A stretch of 64,000 nucleotides of DNA from Gardnerella vaginalis 1500E. Its GTDB lineage: Bacteria; Actinomycetota; Actinomycetes; Actinomycetales; Bifidobacteriaceae. The stretch is taken from positions 62,001 through 126,000 of the forward strand of contig NZ_ADES01000007.1 of NCBI RefSeq assembly GCF_000263595.1, given 5' to 3'. Both the position numbers and the translations under genes were made by a program. The notes below the pieces were generated by a model. It was not told the origin of the DNA and made no database searches. It saw only the letters and a list, made by a program, of their open reading frames with translations. Shown in pieces: positions 46,474 to 55,144 of the stretch (position 1 is its first letter; each line of letters begins with the position of its first letter).

Positions 46474-49400
46474 CTAGTTGTTGCTACGACGAGAAGTACC
46501 ACGACGCTTACCCACGAAGAACGCAGCAGCAGCAACCGTAGCAAACAAGCCGAACACAGACACGTCACTACCAGTCTTGCTAAGCTGAGACACACCACCA
46601 CTCTTCAACACCTGAGCGCGCACAGAAGCACGAACCTGAGCCGCATGAGCCTTAGCCTCAGCCAAAGCCTTACGAGCAGCAGAAAGGTTATGAGCCACAG
46701 CATCAACCTGAGCCTGAGTTGCATTAGGATCAGCAGCAACCTTCTTAGCCTCAGCCAAAGCAGCATCCAAAGCCGCCTGAGCTTGAGCCACTTGAGCATC
46801 AGCCTGCTTCACAGCCGGCGAACTTTCAACAGCAGCATCCACAGCAGCAGAATTTGCGCCATTACCAGCATTATTGTTGGCATTACCAGCGTTACCTGAG
46901 TTTGCGCCAGCACCAGCATTATTAGAGCCAGTGTTACTGTTGCCAGCGTTACCGTTACCAGCATTACCAGGCTGAGAATCAGCTTCAGCACTATCAATCT
47001 GAACGTTCAACTCGCCCTTATCCACAGTAGTAGGCGCATTATCGTTCACACCAAAACCAGCTTCAGAACCAGAGCCAGCATTACCAGAGCCAGCATCACC
47101 AGTTCCAGCACCAGGTGTTGGCAATGGGCTTGGCAATGGGCTTGGAATTGGCGAAACAGTGCCATCATCAAGCCACACATAACCACGCAAAGCCGCAGCA
47201 GCACGACGCAAAGCCGCAGCAGCAGCATTCACCTCATCCTGAGTTGCATCAGGATCACCGTAAACGCGACGAGCTTCAGCCAAAGCCTCAATATAAGCAT
47301 CCTGCTTATCCGAAGACGAAATCAAATAAGAAAGATAACGCCCGAAAGTATTCGCCTTAGAAAGCTCAGCAGCCAAATCCGTCTTATCAACATCAGAAGG
47401 AGTTGGGGTCGGCGTTGGAGTTGGTGCCGGAGCAGAGCCGTCAAGAGCGGCGGCTGCCTCTTGCAACTTCTTCAAAGCATCATCAACAAGCTTCTGCTTT
47501 TCAGCTTGAGTCTTAGTTGTTAAATCTTCCTCACTTTGAGCAGCAGGCGTCTTACCAGTTAGCTTATCGATAAGATCCTTAGCATCTTTAAGCGCCTTAT
47601 CATACGCATCCTTCTTTCCTTGAGAAGCATGTGTATACTTATCTGAACCTTTAACAGTGCCATCCTTATCGATCTCATCTTGCAACGGCTTAGTGTTTAC
47701 GCCGTCCAAAGCAAGGCGAGCCTTAACAAGCTTGTCAAGCGCTTCGTCAACAACCTTTTGCGCGTCCGCTTCCTGTTCTGGAGTGCGCGGAGTAGTGTCT
47801 GGCTTCGCTTGATTTGCGTTATCTTCTTTAGCAGTCTTCAAAGCATCTTTCGCATCCTTCAAAGCCTTGTCAAAAGCGTTTTTATTATCTTGAGAAGATG
47901 TGTTGTAGATAGGATCACCAGGTGTAGCTGGCTTAGCGGGATCGGTTGGATCGGCCTGCGTTGGCTTAAACTTAGAGTCATTATCTACTTCAGCCTGAAG
48001 CGCATCGGTACTAACGCCTGCGCCTTTAACTTTGTCATCGATTGCCTGCATGGCATTAAGAAGATCCTTATACAGATCATTAACCTGATCCGCATTCTTA
48101 GCATCGCCAGTTTTCTTAGCTAAAACAGCACCAGCTGCGGTGGATGCATTATCAAATGCTGTCTTCTTATCCTGATCAGTAGAATTCTTGTACTTATCGC
48201 CATTAGCGAACTCATCAGCTGTCTTCTTCAGGGTTTCAAGGCGAGCCATTGCGGCGTCGGTTGCAGTAGCATTGGCAAGCGCATCGTCGATGTCGTCCTT
48301 GCCAGTGTCGGGATTAGTTTTTGCATCTGTATAGTTAATGATATCTTTATACGCTTGTTTTTGAGCATCGTTCAGGTGAGCGAGCTTGTCAATCGCATCA
48401 AGCGCATCTTTAATCTTCTTGGCCTTCAGAGCGCGATCAGCAATACCCGTTGGGTCGCCGAGCTTAGTGGCCTTATCAATGGCCTCAATAGCCTTCTTCT
48501 TATCAGCTTCTGGAAGATCACTATCTTGAATGCGCTTCGTCTGAGCTTTCTTCTCCTCGTCAAGAGCGTTATTATCATCGTTGGTGTTGCCAGACGTATC
48601 GCGCGTGCCCTTAGCGTCTTTGATTGCTTTGTTTGCCTCATCAAACGAGGTGTTCACGCCGTCAACAGCAGTTTTGATCTCAGAAGGCTTGGTTGCCTTA
48701 CCAACGTTTTCCTTAGCAGTGTTGATTGCAGCAACAGCAGCATCATACTTTGCTTTAGCTGAGTTCTTTTGCTCGTCAGTCAAAGCGTTATAGGCATTAT
48801 CAAGCGCATCTTTCTTAGCATCGAGTTGCCTGTTAGCGGCATCTTTTGCTTTTTGCTCATTGAGTGCATTGGCTTGCTTTGCTGCAGCTACTTCATTGTT
48901 GAGTTCCTCAGTTGTGGCTGCAGGATCCTTCTTTGCAAGAGCAGTTTCCAAAGCGGTAAGAGTTTGATCCTTACCAGGAGTTCCGCCAAGCAACTCGTTA
49001 AGAGCAGCGTCGTCGGCGTGAGTAGCCGCGGTATTGTTCTTATCACCTGTACCATGGTCGAGGAATGGAAGCGCACCCTTGGCAATGTCACCTTGCAACG
49101 CACCCTTGGCGGCATTAATCGCCTCGGCTTTTTCCAGAATCTTCTGAACTTCTTCAGGTGTTGTTGCACCATCAGGATTTTGTGGCGTATTGTCACCGTT
49201 GATCTGCTTTTTTAGTTTGTCCTTTTCTTCAGGAGTTAGATTACCGAGGTTGCCAATCTTTTCGGAAGCTTTCTTTTTCTTATCGTTCAGCTGATCGCTA
49301 TTATGCTTATCCTCTTCTTTTTGCTTCTTGTCTTCGGCTTCCTTCTTGGCAGCACCACCGCCCTTGTTTTCGGTTATGGTTTGCGCCTTTGACGGATCAT

Positions 49401-52400
49401 TTTGGTTATTTTTGCCCTGCTGAGCAGCAGTTTTCAAAATCTCTTTGATCTTGTCGGCAGTGGTCGCGTCGCCAATTTCTTTTTTGTATTGTTCTTTCTG
49501 CTCTTTCGTCAAGTTAGGATTACGATCGATTTGCTGCTTAGCATCATCTTTCAGCTTCTTCAACTCATCGCCCGACGGTGCTGGCGCAGGAGCTGCCTTC
49601 TTCTTGAATGTGACGCTAACAGTAAATGTAGTGTTGTCTTTGCATGTAACAGTTAACGTATTTCCAGTACCCTTTGAGATGGTAGTGATGCCAACAGGAT
49701 TATTAGTAGCATCATATGGCTCCATGTCAACAGTACTAGACTTTGGCTTAAGAGCAGAAGTCATTGTGTATGTAGTACTGTTTACATCACCAGCGCCAGT
49801 GTAGTTGGCATCAAGGAATGCCTTAATAGCTTTCTTGAAGTCATCGTCAGTTGGATTGGAAGTGTTTGCCACCTCAACATCTGCAGGATTGTTATACTTG
49901 CGAGTAATCTTCTTCGCATTGTAAAGCTGTTGAATAAGCTTACGAAGAGCAGTCTTGTTCTCAGGAGTATCAGTCATGCTATTTATATCAGCAGGATACT
50001 TACTTGGATCAGTAATACCAACCCTCTTAAAGTCCCTATCTGTAAGCTGTTCAGTACCATTCTTCTGATTCCAAAGCGCAAGAGCCTGTTTCTTCAACTG
50101 ATCAAAGGTGTTGTCTGTAGGAGTTTGAGTCTTTGCTACATAAAGATCTTTCAGAGGAACATCAAACAGTTTCTTCGAACTATTCTCACCAGTTTCAAAA
50201 CCTTGAACAGCTATACTTCCATCTGTATTAAGGCTAAACGATACTACACCAGCGCCATTATTTTGGTTTTTAACATAACGCTGCATATTCGTAACACCCG
50301 ATACAGGCTTATCATTTTCTTTAAGAGTATAAGCAGACGTAGCCTCTTGATCGGTTATATCCACATTATAGTTCTTCTTCATGAACTTCTTAAACGCCGC
50401 AATCTGATCTAGTGGCGAAGGAGAATTCACGTTATCTACTTGTACTGGGTCCACATAATACTGATAAGCAGTCATATTACCTGGATGATGCAAAGTGGTA
50501 TCCGGAGCCGGCTTCTGACTAGCAATCTTCTGCTGGAAGAACATGCTCATAGGATAAGTCTTATCATTGTAGCCGTTTGCTTTAAAAGTGACTGTGCCAG
50601 CACCAGTAGAATCGACACCATATTCAACAGTTACACCGCTAACTGCACTACCACTTTCAGCATCCTTAGCATAACCAGCCAATACATTCCTAACATTTGT
50701 AAGCTGTGTATTATTAGCTCCAGCAGTAGTTATTTCCTGCTGCGAAGTTTTGAACGGATTGAAGTTTACCTCAAAAATTCTAGTAGGAGTTACTTTAAAC
50801 TCCTTCTTAGCTTCAGCAGGAGCAGGTGGTTCTGTAGTTTGCTTCGCTTTTTCTTTCAGGTACTGCCAGGCTTCGATAGTGGTTGTTGAGCCGTCTTTCC
50901 AGGTGATTGTTGCGGCTCCTGTGCTGGCATCTACCGTAACAGGCACGTTATTGCCATTTTGAGCCTTTGCCTCGTCATATGGCGTAATGCCCTGATTTGC
51001 CGTATCAAAAGCAGATACTATCTTATTTATTTCGTCTTGCTTAAGCGACTTCAGATTCTCAACTTCCATCGCATCAGGCACAACGTACGGCGCCCAATCG
51101 GCGATGGTTGCTCCCTGGCACACCAGATTAGATGCGGGAATTTCAAGCGTTGAACCATCCTGATACGTCACAACAAGCTTCGTGCCGTCATCATTGAACT
51201 TGATTCCGTCGTTGCCCTCTTTAAGATGTGCGATGAAATCTGTATTGTGCATGTTCTTTTTCTGGAACGCCTCAATAACAGCCTTTTTATCATCAGCGGT
51301 CAACTGAGACGGCTTCACCACAGGCGTGCGCGCGGGCATGTTTGGCTTGTACTTATCTCTATCGGATTCATTCTTAGCAACAAGCAAGTTCGCAGGAATT
51401 GTGCGCGTGGTCTTGTCTTTAAAGGTGATAGTTGCTACACCTTTATCTGACACTTCCACTTTATCCACTAATTCCGAATAGTGTTTCGTATCTTTATTGA
51501 CGTCTGCAATTTTCTCTTTAATCTTATTTTGCTCGTCGGTACTAACACTGTTGAGATTTTTCACAAGTGTCACATCAGGATACTTAAGCGTCAAATGATC
51601 CGCAATCTTTGGCGTATTATGCTTTTGTCCAGCCGCATAATGCCAGTTACCTGCAAAACGGTAAACGCCAGCCACGAAACGAAGCGGATTAGTATCGCGC
51701 TTCTCCCAAGCCTCCTTGGTCATCTCGGCAACGTAGGTCATATCGTAAAAACGCTGCCCCGCAGACTCCCAGTCTACGAAAATGCCTTGCAAGCCAGCGG
51801 TTTCGTTCTTGTAACTGTTCCACTGACTCTCCGTATTTCCAGCGTTATCGTACTTTCCACCATTAAGACCAAGCAGCTGCTTCCAACCCTTGCTGGCAAG
51901 TACATTATCGCCTTCAAAATAGAAATTTGAAATACCATTCCAGTCTTTAGGCGTTGGGTATGTTTTCTGCGAAACTTGGCCGTAGCCTTGAGCATTCGTG
52001 AAGGTAAATTGCGAGGAACCTGCAGGCTTAAATGGATTATTACCGCCCTTAGTCAGCTTTTCAACGCGTGTATATGTGATATTTTGTACGTTTGTGAGAC
52101 CCTTAGGAACGCCGTACCACCACATAGGACGGAATCGCCAGTCGTCCGCTGTGCCATCTTTTTGGTTGCAATTAGAAAGATAATGAACGCGAACAAACTT
52201 GCCAAGCGGATCTTTGCCTGTCGCACCGCCCGCCTTAGCATTCTTAAGCGTATCGTAATAATCCACCTCAATGTGGAAACGAGCTTCGCTATAGCTTGCG
52301 TCTGTTTTATAACCGTAATAAATATTGTTTCCAGTGCCGTCTACATAACCGTCAGCGTATGCAGGAGTAGAAACGAATACCCCCCCCCCGAGCACCATAG

Positions 52401-52509
52401 CACCTGCAAGCATAGCTGCGCACACGCTCTTAGAAATCGGTGCATACTTAGCATTTTGAGCAGACTTTACTAAAGCAGCAAAATTATTCGCTTCATTAAT
52501 CTTCTTCAT
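46474..52509 (-). CDS. giant sortase-type surface protein, phase-variable candidate
   Basis: The 2011-residue protein has a long signal peptide (about 1-52, ending STPAYADG), then an N-terminal globular region (about 53-320). About 330-560 holds repeats of the type V-TYQDGSTLEIPA and ITWKDGSTTTIEA, resembling degenerate YPDG/Rib-like domains. A middle part follows, then a long helical region (about 1050-1900) of GA/FIVAR-like modules rich in Ala, Lys, Asp. A Thr-Pro stretch (PTPTPTPTP) and a Gly/Asn-rich stretch come before the end. The C-terminus has LSKTG (1976-1980), a hydrophobic helix and a basic tail, a variant of the LPXTG sortase signal. Ten G in a row code residues 41-43 (52380-52389). 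Adhesion or host-binding is likely by analogy but not shown. Confidence 0.9.
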   Translation of the reverse strand: MKKINEANNFAALVKSAQNAKYAPISKSVCAAMLAGAMVLGGGVFVSTPAYADGYVDGTGNNIYYGYKTDASYSEARFHIEVDYYDTLKNAKAGGATGKDPLGKFVRVHYLSNCNQKDGTADDWRFRPMWWYGVPKGLTNVQNITYTRVEKLTKGGNNPFKPAGSSQFTFTNAQGYGQVSQKTYPTPKDWNGISNFYFEGDNVLASKGWKQLLGLNGGKYDNAGNTESQWNSYKNETAGLQGIFVDWESAGQRFYDMTYVAEMTKEAWEKRDTNPLRFVAGVYRFAGNWHYAAGQKHNTPKIADHLTLKYPDVTLVKNLNSVSTDEQNKIKEKIADVNKDTKHYSELVDKVEVSDKGVATITFKDKTTRTIPANLLVAKNESDRDKYKPNMPARTPVVKPSQLTADDKKAVIEAFQKKNMHNTDFIAHLKEGNDGIKFNDDGTKLVVTYQDGSTLEIPASNLVCQGATIADWAPYVVPDAMEVENLKSLKQDEINKIVSAFDTANQGITPYDEAKAQNGNNVPVTVDASTGAATITWKDGSTTTIEAWQYLKEKAKQTTEPPAPAEAKKEFKVTPTRIFEVNFNPFKTSQQEITTAGANNTQLTNVRNVLAGYAKDAESGSAVSGVTVEYGVDSTGAGTVTFKANGYNDKTYPMSMFFQQKIASQKPAPDTTLHHPGNMTAYQYYVDPVQVDNVNSPSPLDQIAAFKKFMKKNYNVDITDQEATSAYTLKENDKPVSGVTNMQRYVKNQNNGAGVVSFSLNTDGSIAVQGFETGENSSKKLFDVPLKDLYVAKTQTPTDNTFDQLKKQALALWNQKNGTEQLTDRDFKRVGITDPSKYPADINSMTDTPENKTALRKLIQQLYNAKKITRKYNNPADVEVANTSNPTDDDFKKAIKAFLDANYTGAGDVNSTTYTMTSALKPKSSTVDMEPYDATNNPVGITTISKGTGNTLTVTCKDNTTFTVSVTFKKKAAPAPAPSGDELKKLKDDAKQQIDRNPNLTKEQKEQYKKEIGDATTADKIKEILKTAAQQGKNNQNDPSKAQTITENKGGGAAKKEAEDKKQKEEDKHNSDQLNDKKKKASEKIGNLGNLTPEEKDKLKKQINGDNTPQNPDGATTPEEVQKILEKAEAINAAKGALQGDIAKGALPFLDHGTGDKNNTAATHADDAALNELLGGTPGKDQTLTALETALAKKDPAATTEELNNEVAAAKQANALNEQKAKDAANRQLDAKKDALDNAYNALTDEQKNSAKAKYDAAVAAINTAKENVGKATKPSEIKTAVDGVNTSFDEANKAIKDAKGTRDTSGNTNDDNNALDEEKKAQTKRIQDSDLPEADKKKAIEAIDKATKLGDPTGIADRALKAKKIKDALDAIDKLAHLNDAQKQAYKDIINYTDAKTNPDTGKDDIDDALANATATDAAMARLETLKKTADEFANGDKYKNSTDQDKKTAFDNASTAAGAVLAKKTGDAKNADQVNDLYKDLLNAMQAIDDKVKGAGVSTDALQAEVDNDSKFKPTQADPTDPAKPATPGDPIYNTSSQDNKNAFDKALKDAKDALKTAKEDNANQAKPDTTPRTPEQEADAQKVVDEALDKLVKARLALDGVNTKPLQDEIDKDGTVKGSDKYTHASQGKKDAYDKALKDAKDLIDKLTGKTPAAQSEEDLTTKTQAEKQKLVDDALKKLQEAAAALDGSAPAPTPTPTPTPSDVDKTDLAAELSKANTFGRYLSYLISSSDKQDAYIEALAEARRVYGDPDATQDEVNAAAAALRRAAAALRGYVWLDDGTVSPIPSPLPSPLPTPGAGTGDAGSGNAGSGSEAGFGVNDNAPTTVDKGELNVQIDSAEADSQPGNAGNGNAGNSNTGSNNAGAGANSGNAGNANNNAGNGANSAAVDAAVESSPAVKQADAQVAQAQAALDAALAEAKKVAADPNATQAQVDAVAHNLSAARKALAEAKAHAAQVRASVRAQVLKSGGVSQLSKTGSDVSVFGLFATVAAAAFFVGKRRGTSRRSNN
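52380..52389 (-). repeat. homopolymeric tract of ten G in the signal-peptide codons
   Basis: On the coding strand the tract reads CTC-G10-TATTC. With ten G the frame is open (L-G-G-G-V-F). By hand translation, 11 G leads to a TGA and 9 G to a TAG, both within about 20 codons. Confidence 0.95.
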
Positions 52510-52533
52510 TTTTTCTTCACTCCGTTTATTCGA

Positions 52534-52568
52534 CTACCGCTGCTTAATGCGTATTTCGGCAGCAGTAG
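52534..52568 (-). other. hairpin in the 5' leader of the surface-protein gene
   Basis: CTACCGCTGC pairs with GCAGCAGTAG (one mismatch in ten) around a 15-base loop. It ends shortly before the GGAG ribosome site. Confidence 0.6.
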
Positions 52569-52594
52569 AAAAATTAGCGTTTATAATAATAGTC

Positions 52595-52696
52595 TTCAAC
52601 CGCAGTATAAATGCTTTGGTTATGCCTTGTTTATAACAGCTATAACATTGGTTATAACTTTGACTATAAGCCAAACGTCTTAATACTGCGGTTGAA
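52595..52696. repeat. 14-bp perfect inverted repeat flanking an AT-rich promoter region
   Basis: TTCAACCGCAGTAT (52595-52608) and ATACTGCGGTTGAA (52683-52696) enclose 74 bases with repeated TTATAAC-like units. The surface-protein leader begins just outside, with TATTAT/TATAAA hexamers. Confidence 0.75.
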
Positions 52697-52773
52697 AATA
52701 GTACAGTGAGTATAATACTCAAAATTTTATAAATTTCAAGTATTACAATCTTGTGATTTTCGTCACTTTACAC

Positions 52774-52856
52774 GCAAATCAGCAAATCAGAAAGTAAGCA
52801 ATCCGACGAGTACATAACCCGACGAATAAGCAAAATCAGCAAATCAGCGCGTAAGC
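52774..52856. repeat. direct repeat at the end of ettA
   Basis: Two copies of GCAAAATCAGCAAATCAG-like sequence, each followed by three bases and GTAAGC (52774-52799 and 52830-52856). The second copy covers the ettA stop codon. Confidence 0.6.
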
Positions 52857-54520
52857 TTTCTGTGCAAACGATGCGGGCGAGCAGCTTCCTCGCCAAGGCG
52901 AGCAATCTTATTCTCTTCGTAAGCCTGGAAGTTACCTTCGAACCAGTACCATTTTGCAGGATTCTCGTCGTCGCCTTCCCACGCAAGAATATGCGTAGCA
53001 ACTCGGTCAAGGAACCAGCGATCGTGCGAAACCACAACAGCGCAGCCTGGGAACTCAATCAGAGCATTTTCCAAACTTTCCAAAGTTTCAACGTCCAAAT
53101 CGTTCGTAGGCTCATCGAGAAGAAGCAAGTTTCCACCCTGCTTAAGGGTCAAAGCTAAGTTCAAACGGTTACGCTCGCCGCCGGAAAGCACTCCCGTAAG
53201 CTTCTGCTGATCCGAACCCTTAAAACCAAAGCTTGCAACGTATGCGCGAGTAGGAATTTCAACGCCTGCAACTTCAATAAAATCAAGTCCGCCGGAAACA
53301 GCTTCCCACAAGTTCTTATTAGGATCCAATCCTGCACGATTCTGGTCAACGTAAGAGATCTTCACAGTGTCGCCAACAATAAGCTCGCCGCCGGAAAGCG
53401 GCTCCAAGCCAACAATCGTCTTAAACAGCGTAGACTTACCAACACCGTTCGGACCAATCACGCCAACAATACCGTTACGCGGCAAAGTAAACGACAAGTC
53501 GTCGATTAGCACACGGTCGCCAAAAGCCTTGTGAATATGCTTCGCTTCCAAAACTTGCGAACCCAAGCGTGGACCTGCTGGAATCTGGATTTCGGAAAAA
53601 TCAAGCTTCTTGGAATTGCGTGCTTCCTGCTCCATTTGATCGTAGCGTTCCAAACGAGCCTTGTTCTTTGCTTGGCGAGCCTTCGGCGAACTACGCACCC
53701 AGTCAAGTTCGTTCTTCAAACGCTTAGCAAGCTTGGCATCCTTAGCGCCCTGAATTTCCATACGCTTGGCCTTGGTTTCCAAATACGTGGAATAGTTGCC
53801 CTTGTATGGGTAAAGCTGGCCGCGGTCAACTTCGCAAATCCACTCTGCAACGTTGTCCATAAAGTAACGGTCGTGAGTAACAGCAATAACAGCGCCTTCA
53901 TACTTGTGTAAGAACTGTTCCAGCCAAAGAATTGACTCCGCATCCAAGTGGTTCGTAGGCTCGTCCAAAAGCAGCAAGTCTGGAGCTTCAAGCAGAAGCT
54001 TGCACAATGCCACTCGCCTGCGCTCACCACCAGAGCACACAGAAACAGGAGAATCCGGGTCTGGGCATTGCAAAGCATCCATTGCCTGCTCAAGTTGCGA
54101 ATCCAAATCCCAGCCGTTTGCAGCATCAATTTCAGTCTGCAACTTGCCCATTTCTTCCATTAACGCATCAAAATCAGCGTCAGGATTGGCCATTTCTTCG
54201 CCGATTTGGTTAAAGCGCGCTACTTTTTGCGCAATCTCACCAAACGCCATCTTAATATTTTCGCCAACTGTTTTAGTTTCATCCAGCGGCGGCTCCTGCT
54301 GCAAAATACCTACCGTGTAGCCCGGAGTCAAAGAAGCTTCACCGTTTGTAACATTTTCCAATCCGGCCATAATTTTCAGCAGCGTAGACTTACCCATGCC
54401 GTTCGGGCCAACAACACCAATTTTTGCGCCCGGAAGGAAGCTTAAAGTAACGTCGTCGAGAATTACGCGATCTCCATAAGACTTACGCGCTTTAATCATC
54501 TGATAGATAAATTCAGCCAA
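52844..54520 (-). CDS. ettA: ABC-F ATPase EttA (energy-dependent translational throttle)
   Basis: EttA is a cytosolic ABC-F protein that binds the ribosomal E site and gates the first peptide bond according to ATP level. Two ATP-binding domains are complete: GPNGMGKST ... SGGERRRVAL ... LLLLDEPTNHLD and GPNGVGKST ... SGGERNRLNL ... LLLLDEPTNDLD, joined by a charged linker (DWVRSSPKARQAKNKARL). The N-terminus FIYQM matches EttA. The start is a TTG; an upstream ATG is out of frame. No membrane domain is present. A housekeeping role is more likely than antibiotic protection. Confidence 0.95.
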   Translation of the reverse strand: MAEFIYQMIKARKSYGDRVILDDVTLSFLPGAKIGVVGPNGMGKSTLLKIMAGLENVTNGEASLTPGYTVGILQQEPPLDETKTVGENIKMAFGEIAQKVARFNQIGEEMANPDADFDALMEEMGKLQTEIDAANGWDLDSQLEQAMDALQCPDPDSPVSVCSGGERRRVALCKLLLEAPDLLLLDEPTNHLDAESILWLEQFLHKYEGAVIAVTHDRYFMDNVAEWICEVDRGQLYPYKGNYSTYLETKAKRMEIQGAKDAKLAKRLKNELDWVRSSPKARQAKNKARLERYDQMEQEARNSKKLDFSEIQIPAGPRLGSQVLEAKHIHKAFGDRVLIDDLSFTLPRNGIVGVIGPNGVGKSTLFKTIVGLEPLSGGELIVGDTVKISYVDQNRAGLDPNKNLWEAVSGGLDFIEVAGVEIPTRAYVASFGFKGSDQQKLTGVLSGGERNRLNLALTLKQGGNLLLLDEPTNDLDVETLESLENALIEFPGCAVVVSHDRWFLDRVATHILAWEGDDENPAKWYWFEGNFQAYEENKIARLGEEAARPHRLHRKLTR

Positions 54521-54637
54521 AGTAATATACCATCCTTATAAACGTTGAAATTCCAGCGTTTACTGCTTTATGCAAAGCAATAAGTTATTGAGCGAAACTA
54601 AATAGCATCACGTAAAACTAAATAGCTTTACGTAAAA

Positions 54638-55144
54638 CTAGCATGTTGCCGGAGTACGGTCAGACTTTTTTGTAGATTCTGCACCATCTTCCGGCGGCAA
54701 CTGACAAAGAAATTCGCCCAAAATGCCAACAAGCATATCTACAAAGCAAACGAATCCTGCAATAGAACACTCGCGCACAACAACAGAATTATAAAATACC
54801 ATTTCGCTGTTCGGCAAACTCATTAGCAACTGGCCTATATACCAGCCAGCCAAAATAGATCCAGCCATTCCCAATGACTTCGACAACATCAAAGCGGCAA
54901 CAGCAAACTGCGGGCTTGTATGCTTATTGTTTTTCTTAGCTTTTTCACTAACACTTAAGTGAGTTTGCAAAGCCATAACAAATGTTGCAACACCGGCAAC
55001 TACCATAATTGATATAACAACCCACGGAGCTCCGGCAAGAGACATAGCACTAGACTCTGTTGACGACACAAGAAATGCGCCTAGTACAAAGCCAAACAGC
55101 AGACCTAATACCAGATACCACCAAGGTGTGCGATACGCTTTCAT
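54638..55144 (-). CDS. DUF3180-like membrane protein
   Basis: 168 residues with about four hydrophobic segments. The start (YRTPWWYLVLGLLFGFVLGAFLV) and the middle segment (LSKSLGMAGSILAGWYIGQLL) look like DUF3180 proteins, which in many actinobacteria follow folK. The ATG overlaps the stop of the FolB-FolK-like gene. Function is unknown. The family call rests on pattern and context rather than a search. Confidence 0.65.
   Translation of the reverse strand: MKAYRTPWWYLVLGLLFGFVLGAFLVSSTESSAMSLAGAPWVVISIMVVAGVATFVMALQTHLSVSEKAKKNNKHTSPQFAVAALMLSKSLGMAGSILAGWYIGQLLMSLPNSEMVFYNSVVVRECSIAGFVCFVDMLVGILGEFLCQLPPEDGAESTKKSDRTPATC

Noticed and set aside
46605-47228. Leucine/arginine-rich frames opposite and beside the surface-protein end
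   Set aside because: They are other-frame readings of its Ala/Asn/Gly repeats.
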